A stretch of 64,000 nt of DNA from Pegoplata infirma (lineage: Eukaryota; Arthropoda; Insecta; Diptera; Anthomyiidae), in NCBI GenBank assembly GCA_963921195.1, contig OY992540.1, positions 192,743,576 to 192,807,575 of the forward strand. Reading direction: 5' to 3'. Each line of letters begins with the position of its first letter. The first letter of the stretch is position 1. Below are positions 24,801 through 35,338 of this stretch, piece by piece. The position numbers were made by a program, and so were the translations under genes. The notes beneath the pieces were generated by a model, which was not told where the DNA came from, made no database searches, and saw only the letters and a list, made by a program, of their open reading frames with translations.

Positions 24801-27800
24801 ATTTGATTTGTGCTTTTTTGAACTTCAATAAATCAATTGTAATTTCTAAATTTCAATTTTGCTTTTCTAAACTCTTAAATAGGGGGTTTCTGAATATCAA
24901 TTGGGAGTTTCTGAATTTCAATAAGCTGTTTGGAATTTTAATTGGCTTTTTGCAAGTTTTAATTGGGATTTCTAAATTTCATTTGGGATTTCTGAATTTT
25001 AATTAGCTTTTCTGAATTATAATTGAGCTTTTCTGAATTTCAATAGGACTTTTCTAAATTCCAATACGGAGTTCCTAAGTTTTAATTTGGGCTTTTTAAT
25101 TGGACGTTTCCAAATTTCAATTGGGATTTCTTAATTTCAATTTTGATTTTCTAAACTGTTGATTGTTGGTTTTTGAATAATTTTTTCTGTAGTATTGCCA
25201 AATTTTTTTTTCGGAGGTGATTGTAAAAAATGAAAGTTTTAACTAATCAAACCATTTTAACAATTATAAAATTCATTGATTCAATTACAAAATTAATTAA
25301 TTTTGGATCTGTGTGGTACCCAACCATGCTTGTTTTCAACTAATACAGTTTTATCAAATAAATTTAAATAGTTCTGCAAAACATTTTGGAAATGGTGTTT
25401 TAAAAGTTAAGTATTACATTTATAACAAAAGAAAAACAATAAATAAAAACAGTACTTAATACAAGATTTTTAAAAGCGAAAACGACGTCATTAATGGTTA
25501 TTTAACGAAGTCTAAAAATAAATAGAAATTAAAAAAAATATGCGATAAGAATGATGATATACCAGGAATGATTATTTTGAGAGACAATACATTTTAATAA
25601 CACAGTGATACAGAAACCACAGGCATATATGGCACTACTGTTCCCATTTTTATACCCTCCACTTAGTGATAGAGGGTATATATAAGTTTGTCATTCCGTT
25701 TGTAACTCATCGAAATATCGATCTGGGACCCCATAAAGTATATATATTCATGATGCCCGATCGATTTTAAGATATTCTAGCGATGTCCGTCTGTCTGTCT
25801 GTTGAAAATGCTGTCAGGGACAAAATATTGCACAGAGATGACTAAAACTTAACATATTTATTGGAAGTTCTCCCGAGAAGTTTGGTATTGCATTTGAGCG
25901 ATATCGGTTCAGCGGTTCAAAAGTTATGAACGAAAATGTAAACACACCTCAAAAATTTCAGTACATTCAACATAACCTAAAAATACAAAATGCTTTAATT
26001 CGGCTGCTGGTTGACATATGTGAACATAATTGAACACCAAATGGTATTTAAACAAGTACAAACATATTTTTGACAAAAAAAGAAAAAATCGCGGATTTAA
26101 AAAAAAAAAAAAAATTGCGGAAATTTTTTTTTTTTTTTTTCAAAAGTAATTTCCTTTTAAATAAAGTTTTTTTTCAATAATCTTTTTGTGGAGGGTATCA
26201 CTACATTCAGCAAGGCCGACTTTAACTTTTTTACTTGTTTTTTAATAAAATTATTTACGGGTAAAAAATCCAAAAAATTTAGAGGCTTTTTTATACAAAC
26301 ATGGGGATGTTTTGATCAGAAAATTTCGGGAATTGGTGCGGGAATGGGTTTGCTTTATTAGATTTCATTGTTTCATTAAAATTATTCATTAGATTTTTAT
26401 TATAATGAATACCTAGACACATTCTTAATGAAATATTTTATTATCAGAAAAAGAACAACTTTTTAAAAAATTTCTTATCCGGATACGTTTTAATAATAAA
26501 GATTATTTTCAATTTAAAAAAAACAAAATATATGAAGTAGAGATGTGCGCGTGAGTGACTTTTGACTCATGTTCACGACGGTTATTTTCCACTCACGCAA
26601 AATTCCCTTCTCGTAAGTGATAAAAGGTATTTAGTTTTCCTTTGGGCATAAGTTAGCCATAAAGTTCTGCTGATTTTGCATGATGTTAGTACTCTCCACT
26701 TCCTGTGCGCTTTTGCAACATTGATGGAATTTTGCCTTAGTTTGTAGTGTTGGAGCGGTGGTAAAACCAGCACCGTTGTACCTACCCCATCAGCTTCAAA
26801 TTTTGGGAGTTCGTCTGCACTCAAAAAATTATGACGGTAGATTCCACTACAAAAGACAGTCAAAACAACTACATTTGTTGTTGTTTAGGCGTCCACTACA
26901 TTTTGCGGTAAAATCAACCAAAAAGTGTTGTTGTTTTTAACTATTGATCAACAACTACAAAAAAGCGGTAAAAACAACTTCAAATTACAGTTATTTTTAC
27001 TGTAACTCAAATTTTCGGAATATTTTTATTCACAAAAAAACAAGTAAGAAAATTATAGTCGGTCAAGACCGACCATATAATACCCTACACCAAAGTTTCC
27101 CGGAAAATGGGTCCAATGTTCAAACATGGACTGATTAGATCTATATTTTGTCAAATCTTTAAAAAGTGTAAAAAGGACTCACTAATCAAATTTGAGTGGA
27201 ATAGGCTTCTTTTTGTTGACAAGAAACCGCTTCAACTGAATATCGGGCGAAATTTTCACATGGGACCTAAGTCCAAAAATGGTCCGATGATAATCAGATT
27301 TTCTATTTTCATGAACTTTGAGAGATTTAGGTGAAAATCGGGAAGATGGTTTGTATGGGGGCCACAAGAAGAACTGGTCCGAATTCTTTAAAATTCGGAA
27401 TGATTTGTGTGGATAAAACATGATTACCTGCCCAATTTCGAAAGGATACCTATTAAAATGCGGCTATTAGAGTCATTTGAGCCAAAACTAAAGAGGACCT
27501 TTGAATGGGGGCTAGGTCTACATATGGACCGAGTTTCAAATTTCAAGTCAATTGATTAAAAATTGCGACCTGTATCGTGTTTACACAGTTTATATGGACA
27601 GACAGACGGACGGACGGACAGACGGAAGAACGGACATCGCTAAATCGTCTCAAAAGGTGATTCTAAGTCGAACGGTATACTTAAAAGTGGGTCTAGGACC
27701 AATATTTCGGGTAGTTACAAACATCAGCACAAACTCATTATACCCTGTACCACAGTGTAGGGTATAATAAACTCTAAAAATAACTTCTAGACGTAAAAAT

Positions 27801-30800
27801 GCTTAAAATTGCTTGGTAATAATTCCTGCTGCATCTGACACTTCCAACTAGTTCCACACATCCGTTTTTCTAGTTTTTTTATAGACTAAAAACAACTACA
27901 TAAAACAACTGTTACTACAATGTAATAATTTTTTGTATTTATTTTTTAAAACGACTACAAAAAATAGTTGTTTGAGATTTTTTATAAAAAAACAACTGAA
28001 ATTGTAGTTCAAAACAACAACTACTACTTACTATACGAATGACCGTCATGTAGTAACATCAATAATTTTCTAAGTGTGCCCTTTAATTTCCTTGTATTCC
28101 TTTGTGTCCTGGTACCCATAATAAATTATCAGGCCAAGGTTCGAAAAAATTAGTTCTTTAATTCCCTTTTGGAAATAAAATTTTATAGAATTGTACATTC
28201 TTTGAAATCATTTCCCATAAAGCTTAACTTTCAGTTGAATTAATTCCCTAAGGAATGAACGTTTTTTTGAGTCATTAATTTTTTTCTTGATTCAATCTAT
28301 TAAAAATTTAATTCATTCAAATGTGTGAACAAATATGAAAAATGTAATCAAATACATACACACTAGGGCAATGGTTCTCAAACGGTGGGTCGCGACCCCC
28401 TAGGGGGTCGTGGAAGAGTTTCAATGGGGTCGCGAACAAATTTGTTAAAACCTTAAATTTTGGTAAATTTAAGACCCATTTTTTTAATTGTTGTGTAATA
28501 AAAATATACAAATACTTTTATTAAAGAAAAATATTTTTTCCATCACTTAAAGTCCTTCTGTAATCACTGTGCTCGGGATGCCCAACACTTATTTGTGAAG
28601 TGTTTTGGCTGAGTCTAGGATCTGACAGTTCGTTTTCTATTAACTTTTCGATGCTTATTCCGAATATGGGTTCCAAATTTTCTAAGGAAAAGTTCACAAA
28701 AACGTTTTCTTGAGCTTTGTTTGTGAAATTTTCGGTTTTGTCTGGGATCTGACCACTTTTTTTCGATTTACTTTTTAATGCTGATTCCAAATCTGGATCC
28801 GAATAATGGATATAGATTCGTGATCGAATAAAATTTCGATCAATACCAAACATTGGTACATAATTTTGAAAAGGGAACTATAATTACTCAAAATTGGACT
28901 TTAAATGCTTTCTTGGTAAACATTTTTTCATTTCTGATCAGGTTTAACTGGTGTTTTTCTTTTATTTTCGGAAATAAAAAATCGATGAAGATAGTAAGTT
29001 TCGGTATAAAATGCCGTAGTTCGGAACCTGGTTTCCATATTTTTGAGAAAATTGAGGTCAATCAAAGTTCACAAAAATTGTGTTTTTTTCTATGTTTTAT
29101 AAGTTTTTTACTTGAAATTTTTGGTGTGTGTATGGGATCTGACCACACTGTTTCGTTTAATCTTTCAACGCTGCTTCTGAACTTGGTTTCCAAATTTTTC
29201 CATTACTTTAGGTTTTTGAAAAAAACTGAGGTCAAAGTTCACGTTAATAATTTTTTTTTATATTGGGGGGTCGCGAAAAATTTTAAGTATTTAAAAGGGG
29301 TTGCAAAGCAAAAGTGAGAAGCTCTGCACTAGGGTGTAGCAAATATAGCTTTTTTTCAAATTTCGAAAACGTCGGAGTCGGGAAAGTTGCCTTTTGGGGT
29401 CGATATTAACCCCCACAAATATTGGACCTATAGGGCAATGGCTTGAAAATCGGACTTGAAAATCGGAAAGTCCCGAACAAAGTGAAAAAAAATTTCGAAT
29501 TTTTTTTTTGCTTAAAAAATTAGTTTATATTTGGACAATACTAAAAAAGTATTTTTGTGGTAAAAAAATTTTTTTTTGGTCTATAAATTTTTTTTATTTT
29601 TTTTGTTCTTGTTTTGCAAAAAAAAAGTCGCGGAAAATTTGAAATATTGAAAAGGGGTCGCGAAGCAAAAGTTAGTGAGATGCCTTTAGATTATATCTGT
29701 GATAATAATAATGAATTTTTGCCGATTTAAAGTCGATAAACTCTATAGCTTTGAAAATAAGACAAATTGATAGCTGACTAAAGGGAAATTGAAAAAAGGC
29801 AAGAAAATTCGAAAAATAACTGCTGGGTTCTAATTCTCGGAGTAGATAGCGATCGAAATTCTACTCGAATATGTGATTTTTAAATTTTTCTGTATGCCTA
29901 AAATTATGCTTTGATAAATACAAGCTTTTAACATGTTTCTTTTTTAAAAAAGAGGTAAAAAATCTTGTATAAATTAAAGCAAAATTTTAGGCGATAAGAA
30001 AAATTGAAAAATCACACGTTCGAGAAAAATTTCGATCGCTATCGACTCCTAGAATTAGCATTTTGAAAAGTTTAGAAAAAAATTGAAAATTTTTGGAAAA
30101 TCAAAAAATTCGGCTAAAATCGTAAAAACTTAAAACAATTCAGAAACAAGAAAAATCCAGAAAACTCAGGGAAAAATAGAAAAAATCTGAAAACTGTAAG
30201 TATACGTAAAAAAACTGAAAAATTTAGAAAAAATCAAAAATTTTTTTGAGAAATCAACAAAATTCAATTAAAATCGTAAAAACTTAAAACGTGAAGAAAA
30301 TTATGAAAACTCAGGGAAATTCAGAAAAATCAATAAAATTGGGAAATCAACTAAATTCAATTAAAATCGTAAAAACTTAAAACATGAAGAAAATTAAGAA
30401 AACTCAGGGAAATTCAGAAAAAAAAGAAAAACTATGAATATTAGGACATAACAAATTTAGATTTAAAATGGATTCGCAATGTAAGGGAGGGCACTATACT
30501 AATGTAGTATACAAATTGAGATGCCATTATAAAATCTCTTTATAAGAGATGTTCTCTGTAGTACCCAGAACTCCATCTTAAAATTTTTAAAAATATTTTG
30601 TTTTAATTTTTCAAATATATTAAATTTAAAAAATATTACAACTATTCTCTTATCCTTGTCTTACAGAGTAATTGCTGAAAAAATAGCACCACCAAAAGAA
30701 TTTTCACTATTGTCACGTACAGCGGATACAGAACAGAAAGCTTGGCGTAAAAGACAAATAGCCTATAAACTTTCTAAGCGGGGAACCGTAACACAAGCAG

Positions 30801-31605
30801 TCACCGATATTATATTATGTTCAAAATTAAAGATAGCACCAGAAGGATTTAAATTAGCAGGGTAAGTGAATGTCATGAACTTACACAGTTAAATTCAAAT
30901 TTTAATTATTATTTTATAATTGCAGAGATATAAACGGTATATTAGTTTGCTATAAAACAGGAGCTATACCAGTGCGACTGCCACCTCCAGTGCCAGGCGT
31001 AATACCACAAACTACAAACAACAGTACAGCAAACGGGAGTAGTGAAATCGAAAAAGCATTAAATCGTTTAAATTTAAGTAATGGGGGCCAAGGTCTAAGA
31101 AATCCAAAACAACCGGTAGGGTTTGAGAGAATACATTTAAAAATTTTTTTAAACGAATTAAATTTTATTTATGTATGTATATTTTTTTTAGCTACCTGCT
31201 GTACCAAATCCAGAAGAACATGATTATGAAGAAATTCAACATTCTTATCAAATAAATTCACCACAAAGACCAGCTCCCAGACCTCCCACCAACAATATGT
31301 TCACTGCCACAAATATATTAGGTCATAGTATTGGTACCTTGGGTACTTATACCGAACTAGAAGGTGTACCATTTATTATTAATCCCATGTTAAAATCACA
31401 AAATCAAAATGAGGTAAAATTTTATTTAATTCTTTTGATTTTTTTTTTCTAAATAATAATTTTTACTTTTTATTTTCAGTCTACAACACTGCCAAAACTT
31501 ACTGATTTTGTTATTAAAAAAGATCTCGACTATGATTTTCACTTGGAAAGACAAACATTATGCACTATGAAATCTTCGGCTTCCAAAAATCCATTTTTTA
31601 AATAA
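15667..31605 (+). CDS. mvb12: MVB12 (ESCRT-I subunit), six coding exons
   Basis: Coding exons are 15667-15851, 17736-17891, 30667-30861, 30926-31115, 31192-31413 and 31480-31605; all joins have GT/AG sites and keep frame, giving about 357 residues. Residues ~37-187 form an MABP (MVB12-associated beta-prism) domain, with the family-like segments [21 protein letters not shown] and [10 protein letters not shown] proline-rich stretch at ~265-274 ([10 protein letters not shown]) could bind SH3 domains. Residues ~298-350 form a UMA domain ([10 protein letters not shown], then [17 protein letters not shown]). In other animals MVB12 joins Tsg101, Vps28 and Vps37 in ESCRT-I, which sorts ubiquitinated membrane cargo into multivesicular endosomes; MABP binds membranes and UMA anchors it to the complex. 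Introns 1 and 2 are loaded with transposons, the other three are under 80 bp. No stop or frameshift was seen. UBAP1-type relatives also carry UMA but lack MABP, so MVB12 is the better call. Confidence 0.93.
16019..17528. mobile_element. hAT-like non-autonomous element in mvb12 intron 1
   Basis: TAGTGTTTCCAATT at the left, AATTGGAAACACTA at the right, and a perfect 8-bp duplication GTTTAAAC at 16011-16018 and 17529-17536. Both subterminal regions are rich in CGATTAATCG/GGTTAATCG. The centre (about 16490-17290) is a degenerate ~20 bp array of TTTCTGAATTTCAATTGGGA. Confidence 0.88.
17736..17891 (+). CDS. mvb12: mvb12 coding exon 2
   Basis: Preceded by a pyrimidine-rich TTTTATTCCAG acceptor and followed by GTATGT. 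It encodes the MABP core with the acidic DSDADLWRE and the RYLCLS strand. It is too short and has no ATG of its own, so it is found only by following the reading frame from exon 1. Confidence 0.9.
17892..18860 (+). other. Start of mvb12 intron 2
   Basis: T-rich intronic DNA with scattered repeats of the ATCTAGCAAAGC type; no element boundaries identified. Confidence 0.5.
19230..20150. repeat. Insertion with degenerate 35 bp TCTCAGATTCTGAGA array
   Basis: GTGCCCAGGGCCCCCG occurs at both sides (19239 and 20110) in the same orientation. Between them, roughly 20 decayed copies of a unit with TCTCAGATTCTGAGACC and TTTTCCTATAGAAAAAG. Related to the array at 46378-48139. Confidence 0.6.
20035..20232 (-). 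pseudogene. Tc1/mariner-like fragment in 18893-20638
   Basis: The minus strand at about 20200-20140 gives [20 protein letters not shown] when shifted between frames, homologous to the 53866 fragment; it is cut by the 19230-20150 insertion and continues near 19200. Confidence 0.45.
21279..21412. mobile_element. 134 bp palindromic MITE, copy 1
   Basis: AGAGGTATTCAGAG at the left, CTCTGAATACCTCT at the right, ATA on both sides. The interior ACATGTATTTT and GTACTTC blocks are shared, inverted, with copy 2. Confidence 0.7.
21523..21669. mobile_element. 147 bp palindromic MITE, copy 2 (inverted)
   Basis: AGAGGTATTCAGAGTCTT to AAGACTCTGAATACCACT, ATT on both sides. Its inside is the reverse complement of copy 1 (AAGAGCACTTTTCAAAATTA versus its inverse). 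Confidence 0.7.
21675..22035. repeat. ~360 bp inverted repeat
   Basis: TTTTCAGTTTTAAATTTATT, GACTTCGTTGACACATGTTT and CCATTGTCAA in the left arm each have inverted partners in the right arm (AAACACGTGTCGACTAAGTC and so on). Arms ~115 bp, imperfect. Confidence 0.65.
22055..22195 (-). repeat. Fragment of the mini-me-like family
   Basis: The minus strand reads AAGAAAATTATAGTAGGTCA, ACCCTACAC and GGAAAATGGGTCC, matching the start of the 27038-27770 copy; no tetranucleotide tract is left. Confidence 0.5.
22196..23904. other. mvb12 intron 2, unassigned
   Basis: AT-rich. Includes a short inverted pair AATTTGTATACAAATTT (22669) and a CTCAAAGAGTGTCGAAATAT segment at 23289 that resembles known dispersed hairpins. 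No confident features. Confidence 0.4.
23905..24373. mobile_element. hAT-like element filled with GTGAGTGA words
   Basis: TAGAGATGGGCGC at the left and GCGCCCATCTCTA at the right; GTTCCGAC / CTTCCGAC flanks (7 of 8 match). The body is a degenerate run of GCGTGAGTCACGCGTGAG-like words in both orientations. Truncated relatives at 26539 and 61310-61390. Confidence 0.75.
24480..25240. repeat. Truncated copy of the TTCTGAATTTCAATTGG array
   Basis: The same ~20 bp word as in 16490-17290, and the right flank TGTTGGTTTTTGAATAATTT...TCTGTAGT also matches, so this is the middle and part of the right side of the same hAT-like family. Confidence 0.65.
25651..26240 (+). repeat. mini-me-like repeat, full length
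   Basis: Starts TATACCCTCCACTTAGTGAT, carries a TATATA stretch, the GTCCGTCTGTCTGTCTG tract at 25786, GCGGTTCAAAAGTTATGAAC, and ends TTTTTTACTTGTTT. The paired (TA)n and (GTCY)n tracts are the mark of mini-me elements in Diptera. Close copies at 54507 and 58893. Confidence 0.75.
26539..26605. repeat. Truncated TAGAGATG hAT-like copy
   Basis: TAGAGATGTGCGCGTGAGTG, then GTGACTTTTGACTCATG and CACTCACGC; the left part of the 23905-24373 family. Confidence 0.5.
26582..26817 (-). pseudogene. Non-LTR RNase H C-terminus, minus strand (part 1)
   Basis: Minus-strand frame [17 protein letters not shown], then [16 protein letters not shown] and [19 protein letters not shown] sequence: the end of RNase H and the tail seen in Jockey-like elements. 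It continues beyond the inserted element at 28079-28145. Confidence 0.65.
26818..28076. mobile_element. CACTC-ended element, TG duplication, split by a mini-me-like repeat
   Basis: Ends CACTCAAAAAATTATGACGG and the inverted match ending AAGTG at 28076, with TG at 26816-26817 and 28077-28078. It interrupts a minus-strand RNase H fragment; joining the flanks with one dinucleotide copy restores the frame ([11 protein letters not shown] ... ADELPKF), which proves both the boundaries and the 2-bp duplication. The body is GTAGTT-rich. Confidence 0.82.
27038..27770 (-). repeat. mini-me-like repeat, other subfamily, inverted
   Basis: On the minus strand it starts TTATACCCTACACTGTGGTA, has a GTCY tract (27598-27626 as GACA/GACG on plus) and ends TTTTCTTACTTG. 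It sits in the CACTC element 26818-28076. Confidence 0.7.
28079..28145 (-). pseudogene. Non-LTR RNase H (part 2, upstream of the insertion)
   Basis: Minus strand reads [11 protein letters not shown], one stop, then R-A before the insertion point. This is the conserved GH.GI.GN block of RNase H and joins the fragment ending at 26817. Confidence 0.6.
28369..29326. mobile_element. hAT-like element (CAATGGTTCTCAAAC end)
   Basis: The left end CAATGGTTCTCAAACGG and GGGTCGCGACCCCC are the well-known hAT pattern; the right end GAGAAGCTCTG pairs with it. Perfect 8-bp duplication CACTAGGG at 28361-28368 and 29327-29334. No intact transposase. Confidence 0.88.
29821..30060. mobile_element. 240 bp MITE with ~80 bp arms
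   Basis: TCTAATTCTCGGAGTAGATA, GCGATCGAAATT and GTGATTTTTAAATTTTTCT are mirrored by AGAAAAATTGAAAAATCAC, AATTTCGATCGC and ACTCCTAGAATTAG. The target duplication is not clear. Confidence 0.7.
30075..30430. repeat. A-rich tandem repeat (~100 bp unit)
   Basis: ATCGTAAAAACTTAAAAC recurs near 30119, 30274 and 30367, each time followed by GAAAACTCAGGGAAA. Decayed tandem copies in mvb12 intron 2. Confidence 0.5.
30667..30861 (+). CDS. mvb12: mvb12 coding exon 3
   Basis: Follows a 12.8 kb intron; acceptor CTTACAG, donor GTAAGT. It encodes the middle of MABP, including [17 protein letters not shown] and the segment ending [12 protein letters not shown]. The phase joins exon 2 and exon 4 exactly. Confidence 0.92.
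30926..31115 (+). CDS. mvb12: mvb12 coding exon 4
   Basis: After a 64 bp intron ending ATTGCAG. It encodes the last MABP strand ([12 protein letters not shown]) and a Pro/Asn/Ser-rich linker. Donor GTAGGG, phase 0. Confidence 0.9.
31192..31413 (+). CDS. mvb12: mvb12 coding exon 5
   Basis: After a 76 bp intron ending TTTTTAG. It encodes an acidic linker, the proline-rich [10 protein letters not shown] and the first UMA motif [12 protein letters not shown]. Donor GTAAAA, phase 0. Confidence 0.9.
31480..31605 (+). CDS. mvb12: mvb12 coding exon 6 and stop
   Basis: After a 66 bp intron ending TTTTCAG. It encodes the second UMA half ([20 protein letters not shown]) and a basic tail, then TAA at 31603-31605. 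Confidence 0.92.
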   Translation, partial: STTLPKLTDFVIKKDLDYDFHLERQTLCTMKSSASKNPFFK

Positions 31606-31619
31606 AATATAGCAATTAT

Positions 31620-31625
31620 AATAAA
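31620..31625 (+). terminator. mvb12: Polyadenylation signal of mvb12
   Basis: AATAAA lies 15 bp after the stop codon; another overlaps the stop at 31601-31606. The large palindrome begins at 31844, so the 3'UTR must be short if it lies wholly in single-copy DNA. Confidence 0.5.
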
Positions 31626-32186
31626 ACAGAATATATCGCTCATTCATGTACAAGACCGTCATAAATGAAAAAAGTCCGATTTTTGAGTAAGTGATACAGA
31701 GGTTTTTGTTATATCATGAAAAAAATATTTAAACGCATTTTCTGGAAAATCCGGGATTTTGAGTTATGCTAGTTTTGTAGTAGAAATTGTTCATTTTGGC
31801 TAAACTAATTGTTTATTTCATGGCCAAATTTACAAAAAAGAAAAACTTAAAATTATTTTCAAAGAATTGTGATTTAATTTTTGGATTTTTGTTTAAAAGT
31901 TTATCGTTTTCAAAAACCATTTTAATTAATTAATTCTAAAAATTATGTATAAATTCCTTAATTATAATTATAAATTTAATTTATATTTGAATTTAATTTT
32001 TTTTGTACCATATATTTCTTTGTAAAAATATTAAAATTAGTTTGCTAAAGAAATTTTAAAATATCAATAGAAATTACCATGCTTTTATTGTAAGTGTCCA
32101 GGAAAATTTTTATTCTACTATACCTAAATTATGTGGAACAAAATTGAGGCCAATCTGATTAAATAAATCACGAAGCATTTGCTGAG

Positions 32187-32330
32187 ACCTTTTCTGTGAC
32201 ATTTTTCTTATTGAAAAAGTCTGAAATCCCAAGACATATTTCCCATAGAAAATGTGTCAGATTCTGAGACGTTTTTCTAGAAAAGTTCTCAACATCTGAA
32301 ACATTTTTTTGTATAAAAAAAAATAAGATT
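32187..32330. repeat. A few 35 bp minisatellite units (left palindrome arm)
   Basis: GAGACCTTTTCTGTGACATT, AGTCTGAAATCCCAAGACAT and similar decayed units; the mirror copy is at 38072-38215. Confidence 0.55.
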
Positions 32331-34744
32331 CTATTAGATTTTCCCCGTGAAAAACAGGGTTCTATTGTGTTTTATGGAAACTATGTAAAAGTACATTAAC
32401 ACTAGACTCGAAACCTCGATTAAAATACCAAGGTTCGGATTTACTCTTTCATTTTGATTCATTCTCACCAAGCATTGATAATGAAATAAACACAAACAGT
32501 TTCATTCGTGTGTGAGAAATGAAAAAAGAAAACATTTCGTGTGCTGGTGAATGAATGAAAATTCTTATGAGAATTCTCATGAGAATCTCATATTTTCACC
32601 GAATTTAGAATATTAAAATTTAATATGCTAATATCTCAAAAACTAAGCAAGGTAGAGCAAAACGAAGCAAAATTTCGGATGAAAATTGAATCAAAAAATT
32701 CGAATTCCTGGAAATTTTAAAATGCTAATATCTTGAGCGAAGCAATTTTATAGCTCTTGGATCCTTGAACAAGACCACCAAACACCCGAAAGCAATTCGA
32801 GCAATAGTTTTGAGTTATTTACGTTTCAAATGTGTTGAACCTATTGGGTCCTAAAAAAAGGTCCCAAAACTAAAATGCCGATGTCTCGAAAAATAAGCAA
32901 TACATAGCAAAACCGAGCAAAATTTCGGATAGGGAAAGTTGACATCTACACATGTGTGGACCATATTGGGTCCTTATAGGTTCAACACATTGGACCCAAT
33001 AGGTTCAACACATTTGAAACGTAAATAACTCAAAAACTATTGCTCAAATTGCTTTCGGGTGTTCGGTGTTCTTGTTCTTCGATCCAAGTGCTACAAAATT
33101 GCAAATAACTCAAAAACTATTGCTCCCCACATGTGTAGATGTCAATTTTCTCTGTAGAGTCGCCATCGATTTTGATCCGTTTTGCTCTATCTTACTTAGT
33201 TTTCGAGATATGTATTAGCATATTAAATTTTAATATTTTAAATTTTCGTTATGCCGTGAGTGAACGAAATATTTTTTGAAAATGAAAATTTTCATTCGGT
33301 GAGTGAAAATATGAAATTCTCATTTAAAAATACTCATGAGAATTTTCCTTCATTCACCAGCACAAGTATTTTTTCTTCTTTCATTCTTTCATTGCACATA
33401 AAATGAAACGAGAGCAAAGAGCATGTTTTTCATTTTCAAAAATTGAATGAGTGTACTGGTATTCCCGGTACTACGGTACTGACCGTAGGCACTAGTCCAC
33501 CATACAACTATTCAATATTTCTTAAATAGTGTAGAGTACAAAATGTATTCAATGTGTCACAAATTTCTCAACCGATTTTAAATAAAAAAATATTTTGGTT
33601 TCTATTTACTTTTTTTTAACACGAAACCTTTTATCCTGTGCCTTCCAACTGTTTTTTTTTTTAATTTCCAAAAACTATACTTTTTAAATTCCCTTTTAAA
33701 TTAATTTTTTTAAAACAAATTTTATTGAAGTAAAAACTAAATGTGATCCTTTCATTATAAATTAAAAAAAAAATTGTCATAAATTTATAATTACACGTAT
33801 TTTTAAATTTAATTACATAAAAACTAATATTTACTATTAAGAAAAATAAAGTTATACAGAAAACGTCATATTATTAAAATAATAAGTCAAAAAATAACTT
33901 AAAAATAAAAATTAAGTAATAATAATCTCCTCCGATACACATTGATTTACATATATGCTGATTACAAATTTTGCAAAAAAAAACTTGAGAAATTTTGAAA
34001 AATAATGCTGAAAATTTGCATTTAAAATTATTTATAGAAAAAATCTAAAGAGTTCATGTTGATAAAGTAGCAAGTTCTTGAAAATTTATTAATGAAAAAA
34101 AATATACATATGAAAAATAAAAAAGTATGTCTTTTAAAAATTATTTACATACATATTATGTTAATTTAAATATAGTAATATAAAATTTAAAGTTAGTGAA
34201 CATGTAGTAACTGTTTTATAAATTAAGAAATCGAATAAAAATTCACAATAAATTATAAATAATAATACAAATTAATAAAAAGTTTTGAAATAAATTAAAG
34301 TGTTTAATTTGTCTATTTATTTTTCATAGATTTGTACTTTATAGGCAATTCACACCTGAGCAAAATCTCGTTTTAACGAGATTTTGATTAAAATCTCTGT
34401 TATTTTATGAGATTTTATGGGTATTATTAAATTTTATTTAGAGCCATTGAAGAAATGTGCTATCCGCTTTCCATGATGTCGGCCCTTCACCGACCAAAAG
34501 GTTAAGAAATCTTGATATCAACAAAGCATCTCTGGACAAATAGAGGTTTCTTGGTGTTTTTGTCATTGTATACTCTCTTTAAACAAAAAATTCCATCTTC
34601 CGGTCGAAGATAAATGCTGTTTTGGAATAATTCCGATTGATTTTTTTTGTTTATATATATCAATAATCAAGTTTTCTAAATGAAGCTTTTAAATCGATGT
34701 TATATTCCTTTATCTTCATTATAATGATAAAATAATTGACTTTA

Positions 34745-34885
34745 TACCCTATTCACACTTACAGTTTTAAACCGTTTTTAGCAATTATTTTTAGCATTTT
34801 CTGTCAATATACTGTAATAGAATAAAGAAAGTGCTAAAAATATTGCTGCTAAAAACGATTTAAAACTGTACGTGTGAATAGGGTA
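34745..34885 (-). mobile_element. 141 bp TACCCTATTCACAC MITE, TTA duplication
   Basis: Ends TACCCTATTCACACTTACAG and GTACGTGTGAATAGGGTA; TTA at 34742-34744 and 34886-34888. Long inverted repeats (AGTTTTAAACCGTTTTTAGC) make most of it palindromic. The TWA duplication suggests PIF/Harbinger. It lies in the left palindrome arm. Confidence 0.82.
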
Positions 34886-34942
34886 TTACTCGAGAGTCAT
34901 ACTTTTCTTTTATAAAAATTATAAAAAAAAATTGTTCTTACG

Positions 34943-35338
34943 TACAGCTAAAAACCGTTTTTAGCTACATTATCTGTCAATATATTGTAATAGAATAAAG
35001 AAATTGCTAAAAATGGTTTTTAGCTGTACGTGTGAACAGGAGACATTCGATGTTACACCCTATGCACACGTACAGTTTTAAACCGTTTTAGCAGCAATAT
35101 TTTTAGCACTTAATTTATTCTATTACAGTATATTGACAGAAAATGCTAAAAATAATTGCTAAAAACGGGTTAAAACTGTAATAGCCTATTCACACTTACA
35201 GTTTTATACCTATTCACACGTACAGTTTTAAATCGTTTTTAGCAGCAATATTTTTAGCACCTTCTTTATTCTATTACAGTATATTGACAGAAAATGCTAA
35301 AAATAATTGCTAAAAACGGTTTAAAACTGTAAGTGTGC
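34943..35338 (+). repeat. 395 bp direct repeat, copy 1 (palindrome centre)
   Basis: From TACAGCTAAAAACCGTTTTT to AAAACTGTAAGTGTG; the same sequence recurs at 38558-38952 with a constant offset of 3615. Confidence 0.85.

Noticed and set aside
27552..27767. Frame with [13 protein letters not shown] repeats
   Set aside because: Translation of the GRAC tetranucleotide tract of a mini-me-like repeat.
28521..28853. 110-residue minus-strand frame
   Set aside because: Lies inside the hAT-like element 28369-29326 with no recognisable transposase motif; at best a decayed piece.
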